Assembly: GCA_018873225.1 (NCBI GenBank)
Contig: JAEILZ010000003.1
Coordinates: 2,542,001-2,606,000, forward strand
DNA from: [Phialemoniopsis] sp. UDSM-2020
Lineage: Eukaryota; Ascomycota; Sordariomycetes; Thyridiales; Thyridiaceae
DNA: 64,000 nucleotides
Reading direction: 5' to 3'
Numbering within the stretch: position 1 is the first letter of the stretch; each line of letters opens with the position of its first letter. Positions 55,403 to 64,000 of this stretch are shown here, in pieces. The translations under genes were made by a program, and so were the position numbers. The notes beneath the pieces were generated by a model. It was not told the origin of the DNA, did not search any database, and worked only from the letters and a program-made list of their open reading frames with translations.

Positions 55403-56305
55403 GGTTGTGCCGTTTTTATTTCGACTCGGGAGGAGTAAGGGTCGAAGGGAAAAGTTTGACGGATTAGGCCGTTGGGCAATGCACCAAGGTAGGCAAAGTA
55501 GGAGGGGAGTCAACCGTATGTTGAGCTAACACGGATGGGAAATTTTGGGGGTGCATTTTGGCGGGCTGGAATTGAGTTGAGGAGAGCTTTCAATGTTTGC
55601 CAGGGGCACCCAGTGGCAGGTGGGGCCGAGGCAACTACCAACCAGCTAAGCTTCTTCTAGGCGCCGGAGGATTCATTAACGTCTCTTTCTTTTTCACATG
55701 CATGCAACACCAAACAAGACAGGGATATAATATTCTACTTGAGCAGTATAAACCCAGACAGCAGCAACTGAGGAACCTTAAGACTCCAGCACAAGCCACC
55801 AGATTATACACTTCTCACCTCTTACTTTATATTCACCTATTCGCCCAGTAGATGCATGTAGAAAGGTTTGAATTTTGAATAGCTGCAGACTATAGTCGTC
55901 ATATCATAGTCCTCACAGCACAGGCAGAGGCTGCCATCCTGCCCTCCTCTAATGACTGCGCGTTTTCCCTCATTGAAGAGCAAGATGTGTTTTCATTCAA
56001 TAAGAAGGTCACTCAAGTTTCCGTCATTGCCACCTCCTTCGCAATGGTATCTCGCGGTAATGACATGCTAGCAGCGATAAGTAGTCGTCTCGCTCCTCCT
56101 CGTTTGTGCCATACATATATGGGGGACGTTTTCTGGGAATTCCTTCATCGTGTTAGCTCATATAAAAGGCTTAGGAATACCCTTGGCTAGGCTGGGGAGC
56201 AATTCACTTACTTTTGTTGCACGTTGTGAAGGACTCGTTACTTGCCAGTAAATCCAGCCTGTGTTCTCGGCAAGCAACACGAATCCATGGCATATGCCTC
56301 GCCAC
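55403..56305. other. intergenic region
   Basis: About 900 bases between the TSC13 start and the end of the small gene. A plus-strand frame at 55597-55851 lacks any recognisable feature. Nothing else is supported. Confidence 0.35.
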
Positions 56306-56989
56306 TCATCGTAGCGATGCTATTCGCCCGTTAGATCTCGATCATCTTCAGACATGGCCCGGTGCTACAGTAGCATGGAGCTTCCTTGCTTGTGATCCGT
56401 ACCTAAAGCGGCAGCCTCCATCTCCATGCCGGCTGGGAAGAACAGCCAGTCGTCTTCCTCAGAGAATGGCTCTGGCTGGGTATATTGGTACTCGGCCTTC
56501 AGCGCCGAGCTGGATGTTCCGCGCGAAGAGACAGAGTCTTGATCGCCATCGGACCAGAAACTGCAAGCTGAGTCGCCGGTGAAGGCATCGGAATTGGACT
56601 GAGAATCCTGCGACGGGGTTGATCCTGTGCTTTCAGCGACCTCTACATGAGCTTCAGCCTCTGGGGTGGGACGTCAGTTCCTGAGCACTTCAATTTGTCA
56701 GAACAGCCACTTACCAGCAGCCACTGGCAAGGGATCAGCAGCATCCTAAGCTGCCGATGCCTTCGCAATGTCGACGAGCAGCGATAGATAAGCTCCGAGC
56801 TTCGGGCTGCTGGGAGGATCCTGGGCCAGCGTACGACCGTGTGTCTTCAGGGCGGCAAAGCTGCTGGATCCGTCCATGGTTGTTGGGAGGTGAGTTTGAG
56901 CTGCAGAACGAGTTGTAAATATCAATACTGGTGACTGTCGAAAACGAGTTCTTACCTGGAGCGTTGGTGGTGAGGTCAAATTTGGCCAT
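56306..56989 (-). pseudogene. unidentified small multi-exon gene with an in-frame TAG
   Basis: Four likely exons: 56989-56956, 56900-56715, 56660-56403 and 56319-56306. Splice sites are good (GTAAGA...CTGCAG; GTAAGT...CCCAG; GTACGG with a CTAAC branch site before AATAG). Phases agree throughout, giving 164 codons. Exon 1 starts MAKFDLTTNAP. Exon 2 encodes SSFAALKTHGRTLAQDPPS... and LGAYLSLLVDIAKASAA, then a TAG at 56748-56746, then continues in the same frame (DAADPLPVAA) to the donor. Exon 3 reads like a real acidic protein (SVSSRGTSSSALKAEYQYTQ, EDDWLFFPAGMEMEAAAL). If the TAG stops translation, a 61-residue peptide results. Options are a nonsense mutation (CAG to TAG), readthrough, a sequencing error, or an isoform spliced differently. 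I do not recognise the family. It is called a pseudogene only because of the TAG. Confidence 0.45.
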
Positions 56990-58129
56990 GATGACTGGAG
57001 TGCATTGAGATTTCCAGACCGTGGTTGACTTGGTCAAAGGGAAGAGATCTAATCCATGACCGGGCAAAAAACAAATCCTACAAGGAAAGGTTGTTGGAAG
57101 TCGCAGAGTTGCAGGGGTAGATAAATCTGAGGCTGGGGTGAGAGTGATAAAGTGATGGCTTTTATCACCTTTTAGTGACTTACACGGAAGTTTTGGCACT
57201 TGGGCTCTAGTACACCAGAAATCATTGATGCGTCTATAGACATCCGGCTACTAATAAGGTAGCGACGACAAGCACGGCAGCAAGGTTCGCACCACTACCT
57301 ACTATGAACTTGAGCAATGAGAGTATGCGTCCGAGTATTTATCAACGTTTTTCTCTCACGTCATCCTGGCCCAGCTCGACAATAAAGATTCTCATCTTGA
57401 TTCTCGCTACCCGTATACCTACCTAGTTAGGTACCTAGGTGCCTAGGTAAGTAGTCGCAGTGCGTGCTCATCGGGGGCTTAGGGCATGGAGAGCGTGAAT
57501 GAGACAGGGGAATGCATAGCAGTAGTTCCGCTTAATCACTAGTAACCATAACACAGAGAGATTACTCGCCTACTTGATGAGAACGAGTGGCCGGGTGTTC
57601 GATGTATCTGCTCGATTGTGTCCAGCGCGTGTCTGATGGTGAGTGTGAGGGAGACACGTGACTTGATGACATGGTCCCACTAATCAGTGGCTGGGCATAC
57701 ATGTGGGGCCGGAGGACCCGGGTCTGCTCTGGTCAGAGTTGAGTCTGGTGTCTCTGGAGGTTAGGGCTCGAGAGAGTGGGGCTCGGAAAAACTGATTGGG
57801 CGACAAATTTCAACGCACTAGACGCACAATCGATCATCAATCAAGGTGGTCCCGAATTTTCTCGTCTGCGATTTTCCACACCACGAAATCCCCCACGACC
57901 AACTTTCCACAGATTGCTCTGGTGAACTTGCGAATCATCAGGTCAGTACTCAAGAACCGAACGAACCCGTCTTCTCATTTACTTCTGTCGGCTCCAAGAC
58001 CCTCGAGATTATCTTGCGAACGTATGGGCACAATTGAGAAGACGGCGGGCGTCGGGGCAACCCTTGATAATTTCCCCTCCAGAATTGGCAATTTACTAAC
58101 TGGTGTCTTGCCTCCCAGAAACCGCAATC
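56990..58129. other. divergent intergenic region and RPS8 5' leader
   Basis: Contains a striking run of TAGGTACCTAGG-type palindromes at 57413-57454. The RPS8 leader appears to hold an intron (57942-58118; GTCAGT...TTACTAAC...CCCAG). No separate gene is supported. Confidence 0.45.
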
Positions 58130-58834
58130 ATGGGTATCTCCAGAGACTCTCGTCACAAGCGTTCCGCCTCCGGCGCGAAGCGTGCCTACTACCGTGCGTC
58201 GTTCCCATGAATACTGAATAGTCGAAAGCCCGTATCGTTTGGGATGGGTTTCATCCTAGAACATACGTTCTGACCTCCGTCAACAGGGAAGAAGCGCGCT
58301 TTCGAGCTTGGCCGCCAGCCTGCCAACACCCGTATCGGTGCCAAGCGTGTCCACGTCGTCCGCACCCGCGGCGGCAACCACAAGTACCGTGCCCTCCGTC
58401 TCGACTCCGGTAACTTTGCCTGGGCCTCGGAGGGATGCACCCGCAAGACCCGCGTTATCGGTGTCGCCTACCACCCGTCCAACAACGAGCTGGTCCGCAC
58501 CAACACCCTGACCAAGTCCGCCGTCGTCCAGATCGATGCCGCCCCCTTCCGTCAGTGGTACGAGGCCCACTACGGCCAGAGCATTGGCCGGAGACGCCAG
58601 CAGAAGACCGGCAAGGAGGCCACTGAGGAGGTCAAGAAGAGCAAGTCGGTCGAGAAGAAGCAGGCCGCCCGCTACGCCGCCGAGGGCAAGGTCGAGGGTG
58701 CCATCGAGAAGCAGTTCGAGGCCGGTCGTCTGTACGCCGTTGTCTCGAGCAGGCCCGGCCAGTCCGGCCGCTGCGACGGTTACATCCTGGAGGGCGAGGA
58801 GCTTGCTTTCTACCAGCGCAAGCTGCACAAGTAG
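58130..58834 (+). CDS. RPS8: 40S ribosomal protein S8 (eS8)
   Basis: Two coding exons, 58130-58193 and 58287-58834, give 203 residues, matching the usual length. The intron (GTGCGT...CAACAG) splits the Arg codon in [19 protein letters not shown]. Diagnostic stretches include [38 protein letters not shown] and [18 protein letters not shown] at the C-terminus. A further intron probably lies in the 5' untranslated leader (57942-58118) and ends 11 bases before the ATG, a common layout for fungal ribosomal protein genes. No snoRNA C/D or H/ACA boxes were recognised in either intron. Codon use is strongly biased to C-ending codons, as expected for a highly expressed gene. Confidence 0.97.
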
Positions 58835-60402
58835 AGGGTTTGACGGAGTCCAGAGGTGGAAAAAGACGGGGTTGGGTTTCTGGTCATGGTGTTCAGGTCT
58901 GCGACCGCTTAGCGGTTTTGCCTTATCAGCACAAAGCACCTGCTACTACTTGTGATTTCTTCGTTCATCAAAGCATGGAAACGGAAAGGGATCATACGGT
59001 CAATGAAAATGAAATAACTTCACAACCTCTTTTACTGGAACTGTTCGTGACTGTATGTGAGACCTGACATTCTACATCAAAGCAAATTGCAGCATACAAG
59101 AGAAGGGAAGAGCCCAGGGCATTGTCACAAACAAAAGCCGACATATCGTCCAAGTTATCCTATACGTTTCTGAACCTAGTTCGACAGGTGTTATTTTGAC
59201 TGGGGGATTTTGTCACCCTGTCTTGAGAGCTTCGTACAACCGGAAGGACATGTGAGCTGAACTTGTGCCTGATGGTCTGTCTGTATGACACCTTGCAGAT
59301 ACACCATCATTCCAGTCACTGGTTGATGAGACGTTCTACTTGTAGTGAGGCCAAAGTAGGTAGTATCCATGACTCTCCAGAGTATGTATGTATGTTGGCT
59401 TTTTTTTCACTGTGGCCCCACCATTCTTGCTGGTGCAGAGCTTTTGAAACACTCTTTCATTACTAGCGAATTGCTGATGGACCTGTTTGACAAGTTCCCT
59501 CACAGGCAATTGGTCTCTTATCTCCTAAAGACGCTAGAGCAGGTATGGGGAATCCCTAATCGAGAACATCTGGAAGACTGCGTGCCGGGTACCTAAACTG
59601 TGCACCAGACCATCCATAGGTGTCCATGGATTGTACAAATCTGGCAACAAGAGACGAGAGAGACCTACAGAGAGAGAAAAGAGAGGGCTAGGAATGGGCA
59701 TTTATGAGATGTCATACAGAGCATGTGTTCTTTCTAGCCACTTTGTGAATCTAGGGGGGGTGAACAAGCAAGATAAAGCCAGGTAGATACTTCACCTACC
59801 TGCTGGGCTGCCTACAAGTACCTACTTAGTAAGTACTTAGGTAGCTATCCGCCCTGGGCACGAGTTCCCCCTTTGAAGGGTGCGTACCCCTGGCGTAGTT
59901 TGCAGCGCCAATTCGCCGTTTCTGATCATCCCCACTTTCTGCCGCTGGGGGCTGCTGCCACTGCCAGCAGCACTGGCCAGCAAAGCGGAAACATCGTGCC
60001 AGCTCCCTGGAGGAAATGAAATAGGGACCAGCCTGAGAGAGCTTGCACGACAAGAAACAAACGCAGACTCCTCCTTACTCGCCTTGTCTTTTTGCTTGTT
60101 TCGATTCTCTCTTTATTTGTTGATGAGTAACTAAAGCGACCACGACTACGACGCCCACGAGTTCCCTACCTGCACTCGCCATAACGTTACATACTTTTCC
60201 TAACAATCAATAGCTGCTCCTCTAAGCCCACCCCCCCTTCATCAGCTGGCTGGCATCCTCTCTCCCCGCCCCCCTTATGGAATCGGATTGAGCCTGTCAC
60301 CAAAGGGCAGAGGATCTGGAAAGCCGTGGCCTGGTTGGACACAACTCTTCTCATTAACCGTATCAGCAGCGCCTGGCTGCTGTACTTGGCTGGACCGGTA
60401 TC
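58835..60402. other. intergenic region between RPS8 and the Gyp5-like gene
   Basis: About 1.57 kb with no supported gene. Repeated TACCTAC/TACTTAG/TAGGTAG words form partial palindromes at 59781-59846. The last 350 bases are a CT/AC-rich leader. Confidence 0.4.
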
Positions 60403-63400
60403 ATGTCGCAGCATGATGAGGTGGTTCCTCCTGAGCCACAAGCAACAAAGGAAACACCAAATGACAATATGGACTCGTCAGCTTCCAATTCCGACCGAGA
60501 GGTGCGCATTCCTGCTTGAACCCCTTGCAAACCTTCCACCACTTCCATGGAAGACGGGCCATGCCGTGCCAATTTATCTGGCCCAGGGATTGTGTTGCTA
60601 ATATATCACCATGACGAAACAGGATACATTTGAAGACGCCCAAGACACCAAATCCGTACGCTCATTAACGGCTAGGAAACCGTCGCTTGCCCGACAAACC
60701 TCTGATCAACCCCCCAACGAGCTTGAAGCCGCTTTCAAGAAGATCAGGGGCAAGTCGCCAGCAGCTCCAGAGGAGAGCGCAGCTGAAGAGGAAGAAAAGA
60801 AAGACGAGACAGAACGACCAGAACCCCCCGAGCAAAGGCATTCATCCTTTTCTGTACAGAGAAGGATATCTGACGCCTCAAATGGTGACCTTGACAATGT
60901 CAATCTAGACGACGAAGGTGCAGCAGCAGCAGCAGCGGCCAGTAAAGGTAGGCTTGTCCCTCTGATCGCGCTTGCAACACGAGTCTCCTAATTGTACTCT
61001 GCTGACGTGATTTCATCAAGACGCAGACCATGCCATCGCCGAGAAGGAACCGCCATCAAAAACACTCTCCCTGAGCAGCATCACCAATGCCCTCCCGGCA
61101 ATGCCTTGGTCGCCTCCAGCCGTCAACGAATCCCCAATCAAGAATCCTTCGCCGCGGTCGCAGTCGCCGCCTGCCAACATCGTTCCTACTACAGTTCCTA
61201 CTACCGCCCCAGCTCCTGCGCCAGCACCCCCTACCCGGAAGCTCACGAGCCCCTTTGCCTGGCTTTCGCGAAACTCCGGACACAAGGAGACCGCAGCCGC
61301 AACGTCTCCACCCCCAGCCACCTCCCCGCGACGCAATACGGCGAGTTCTGTGGCCACTCTGACTAGCAATCCAGAGATGATGCTCAGCAAGTTGGACGAG
61401 GAGAGGGAGGGTGATGGAAACGAGAACCGGAATAGCCTGAAGGACCGCTTCAAACTCTTGCGACTGCGGGAAGAAAGCGGCCTTGGACCGCTGTCCCCCG
61501 AAGATGAAAAGACCGATGGTGCTATTGCGAGCTTGGTCGGGAAGACATCTGCGTTGGGCATAATGAGCCCTACGAGCGCAACTGGAGATGAGAGGGAACA
61601 CGGCTTGGCGGTTCAACCGCCACTTTCCCCCTTGCCGCAAAGCCCCAACCCAAGCCTGGCGCCTGGGACCGTCTCAGGAGTCACGGCCGGGCCATCAGCC
61701 TTCTCGAGCGATGTGCCCGTGGACTGGGATCTGTGGCAATCGGTCGTATACGAGGGACCTGCGGCAGTAGCTCGAACCAGCGCTGAGGAACTCAACAAGG
61801 CCATCGCGACCGGCATCCCCAACGCCATTCGAGGTGTGATATGGCAAGTGCTAGCACAGAGTAAGAACGAGGAGCTCGAACAAGTATACAAGGACTTGGT
61901 TGCGAGGGGGACGGAAAAGGACAAGGACAGACACAGCAACGGCTCAGCGAGTGTCTCGAGCAACGGCAACCTCAGTATCAATAAGGAGCCTAATTCGTCG
62001 GCTTCATCAGTGCACTCCGAGCACTCTGGTGCCAACGGCCCACCAACCCCGCCAGAGAAGGACGCCGAGATGTCACCAAAAGCACTGGCGGCGGCTGCGG
62101 CAAATCGCAAGAAGAAAGAAAAAGAGGACGCAGTTATGCTGCAGAGACTGGAGAAGGCAATACGAAGAGACCTGGGCGCTCGAACAAGCTACTCGAAATT
62201 TGCTGCAGCACAAGGGCTTCAAGAGGGTCTTTTTGGCGTATGCAAGGCATATGCTTTGTTTGACGAGGGCGTTGGGTATGCTCAAGGCATGAACTTTTTG
62301 ATCATGCCTTTGCTCTTCAACGTGAGTTGGGTCTGCTAATTGCGCGAAACAAGGTGACAGTACTGACAACGCCAGCAGATGCCAGAGCAAGAAGCTTTCT
62401 GCCTCTTGGTGCGATTGATGAACCAATACCACCTTCGCGATCTCTTCGTTCAGGACATGCCCGGCCTTCACATGCGACTCTATCAATTCGAGCGATTACT
62501 CGAGGACATGGAGCCTGCTTTGTACTGCCATCTTCATAGGAGGAGCATATCTTCGCACCTCTACGCCACCCAATGGTTCCTCACCCTCTTTGCCTATCGC
62601 TTCCCCCTTCAGCTCGTTCTCCGCATCTACGATTTGATCTTCTCCGAAGGACTGTCTGCCATACTGCGATTCGGCATCGTTCTCATGCAGAAGAATGCTT
62701 CAGCCCTGCTACAGATGTCTGACATGGCACAACTGACGACATTCCTCAAGGACAAGGTTTTTGATGTCTACATTGATGCGGCTCCCAGTGCCGGGAGTAT
62801 TTTGGAGAACGGCTTCTTTGGCAGCTCGTCATCTAGTCTAGACAAGGAGATTTACCGTGCCGACGAATTCGTGCGTGACGCCTGTGACGTCAAGATCACA
62901 CCAGAGCTACTCAAGACCTATTCCAACGAATGGGAAGAAAAGACGCGCGCCGAGAAAGAGCGAGAGGCAGAACTGGACAACCTGCGGACCAGCAACGCTA
63001 GCTATGCCATCCAAGTGCGCAAGCTCGAGGAGCGCATTGAAGCCGTCGATCGGGAACAGACGGCCCTGGCGACGGAGCTTGTACATACCAAAGTCGAAAA
63101 CGAGGAGCTCAGGGATGAGAATGAGAGCCTGAAGGGCCAGGTGCGCGAGCTCAAGATCGTCATCGAGAAGCAGCCCGAGGAGATCGAGCAGACGTGGAAG
63201 CTTGAGCGGGACGACCTTATGAAGCGTAACGAAAAGGTGCACGAGGAAAACCAGAAGATCGAAAAGGAAATGTCGGAGCTAGAGGAAGAGCTTGTAGCAA
63301 CCAAGCTGCGGTACGCCGAGGTAAGACCCAAGCCCTGGACCCCCCGCGCAAACTGGAGATTCGCAGTGTTGACCATGACCTCTTATAGATCAACTCGCAA

Positions 63401-63451
63401 CACGAGACGCTTACTCGCAAGTGGACGGATCTCAAACGACAGTTTGAGTAG
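60403..63451 (+). CDS. GYP5: Gyp5-type TBC Rab GTPase-activating protein
   Basis: Five exons: 60403-60501, 60623-60947, 61021-62321, 62379-63320 and 63389-63451, giving 909 residues with all phases matching. Donors are GTGCGC, GTAGGC, GTGAGT and GTAAGA. The N-terminal 380 residues are disordered, with an Ala run from a GCA-type repeat near 60921. The TBC domain spans about 405-690: GIPNAIRGVIWQVLA, AIRRDLGARTSYSKF, the YxQ finger in GVGYAQGMNFLIMPLLF, and QWFLTLFAYRFPLQLVLRIYD. A low-complexity insertion sits near its start (about 440-500). A long coiled coil (about 735-905) fills the C-terminus; the last exon adds 20 residues of it. Gyp5 regulates Ypt1/Sec4-type Rabs in ER-Golgi and polarised exocytic traffic. 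An alternative acceptor three bases earlier at exon 4 would add one Gln. Confidence 0.92.
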
Positions 63452-64000
63452 AGTACCTGCTCTGCCAGCTCTACTCCTTCAGACGTTCTCTCTTTACGTT
63501 TTTCCAGCGGAAATTCTTTATTGCTGGGTGCAAAGGAACTCATCAGCCAGGTTACGATATGCTGCATTTCTAGGGTACAGTTGTCCTTTCACAATTGCCA
63601 TTCTTGTACAAACATATGGCCCTTGTCCTTAGCACGATATGGTTGGAGTCGTGGGGTCAACCATCTTGCATCTCCGGATGTACGTACACACGTCCGTTGT
63701 CGGTACTTTTTTCTTTGTGTGTGTTTTGTGCTGAACCGAGGAGGTATTTCCTGGATGTGAAGGGGAAGAGCAAGCAATCCAGGCACGACAACGATAGCCG
63801 CCGAGAGGTCACGGAATTGTATGATATCTCTTCGCAGTAGACTCTGCCCATGTTACCAAGACAGATACGAGCAAGTCTCGTCAATATGCCGTTCCGGCCG
63901 AAACCACTGTACTCTCCTCAGCCTCCTTTATCTATGTGTGCCCACAGATCTCGGTAGACTCGCCCTGCCCGCTTTTGCTCATCTTCACCTGTACCAAAAT
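63452..64000. other. right-edge region, Gyp5 3' flank
   Basis: About 550 bases with only short frames on both strands (for example 63595-63840 + and 63657-63884 -). No gene or domain is supported. Confidence 0.4.

Noticed and set aside
56214..56582. 122-codon plus-strand frame
   Set aside because: It overlaps the better-supported minus-strand exons of the small gene and has no features.
57942..58286. RPS8 introns as hosts of small nucleolar RNAs
   Set aside because: No C, D, H or ACA boxes with suitable spacing could be found.

Overview
This window is nuclear DNA of a filamentous ascomycete (Pezizomycotina, probably a sordariomycete). Genes stand alone on both strands. Introns are short (about 35-180 nt, mostly 50-75), with GT(A/G)AGT-like donors and CTAAC/CTGAC-type branch sites just before the acceptor. 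Several genes belong to fungal families: a SAT4/PTH11-type rhodopsin-like receptor, the RAM-pathway protein Sog2, an Aim19-like protein, an Hlj1-type ER J-protein, and a fungal zinc-finger protein with the HRVKEHLYR signature. No bacterial operons, CRISPR array, rRNA, convincing tRNA or intact transposon was seen. Gene structures were built by hand from ORFs, splice sites and family motifs; no transcript data or database search was available.

1-16 kb is gene-dense and rich in ubiquitin and protein-quality-control genes: a RING/TRAF-type zinc-finger protein, a MINDY deubiquitinase with a C-terminal CaaX box, a 5-alpha-reductase-like membrane enzyme, the E4 ubiquitin ligase Ufd2, an Hlj1/DNAJB12-type J-protein and an Aim19-like protein.

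16.5-28.4 kb holds an atypical dual-specificity phosphatase of the Siw14/Oca class with a C-terminal membrane segment, a 2.8 kb intergenic gap, a zinc-finger protein, a large TBC Rab-GAP and a secreted DUF6055-type protein with a zinc-protease signature. 28.4-32.8 kb is gene-poor.

32.8-47.8 kb holds the rhodopsin-like receptor, exocyst subunit Sec6, glutathione reductase (two in-frame start codons, the longer form with a mitochondrial-type presequence), a Cce1/Ydc2-type mitochondrial Holliday-junction resolvase, a compact RecQ helicase and Sog2. 48.8-55.4 kb holds a cytosine-deaminase-like amidohydrolase and an FAD aromatic-ring hydroxylase in the same orientation, a GCN5L1/BLOC1S1-like protein and the very-long-chain enoyl reductase Tsc13. 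56-63.5 kb holds a small unidentified gene with an in-frame TAG, ribosomal protein S8 and a Gyp5-type Rab-GAP.

Most genes are ordinary housekeeping genes. Three themes recur, but only as neighbourhoods and not as proven units: proteostasis (left end), membrane traffic (two TBC Rab-GAPs, Sec6, GCN5L1-like) and mitochondrial/DNA-recombination functions (GLR1, CCE1, RecQ). I did not find a clearly new multi-gene system. The best leads are the interrupted small gene near 56.7 kb, the amidohydrolase with changed metal-site residues beside a hydroxylase, the membrane-anchored phosphatase and the secreted DUF6055 protein.
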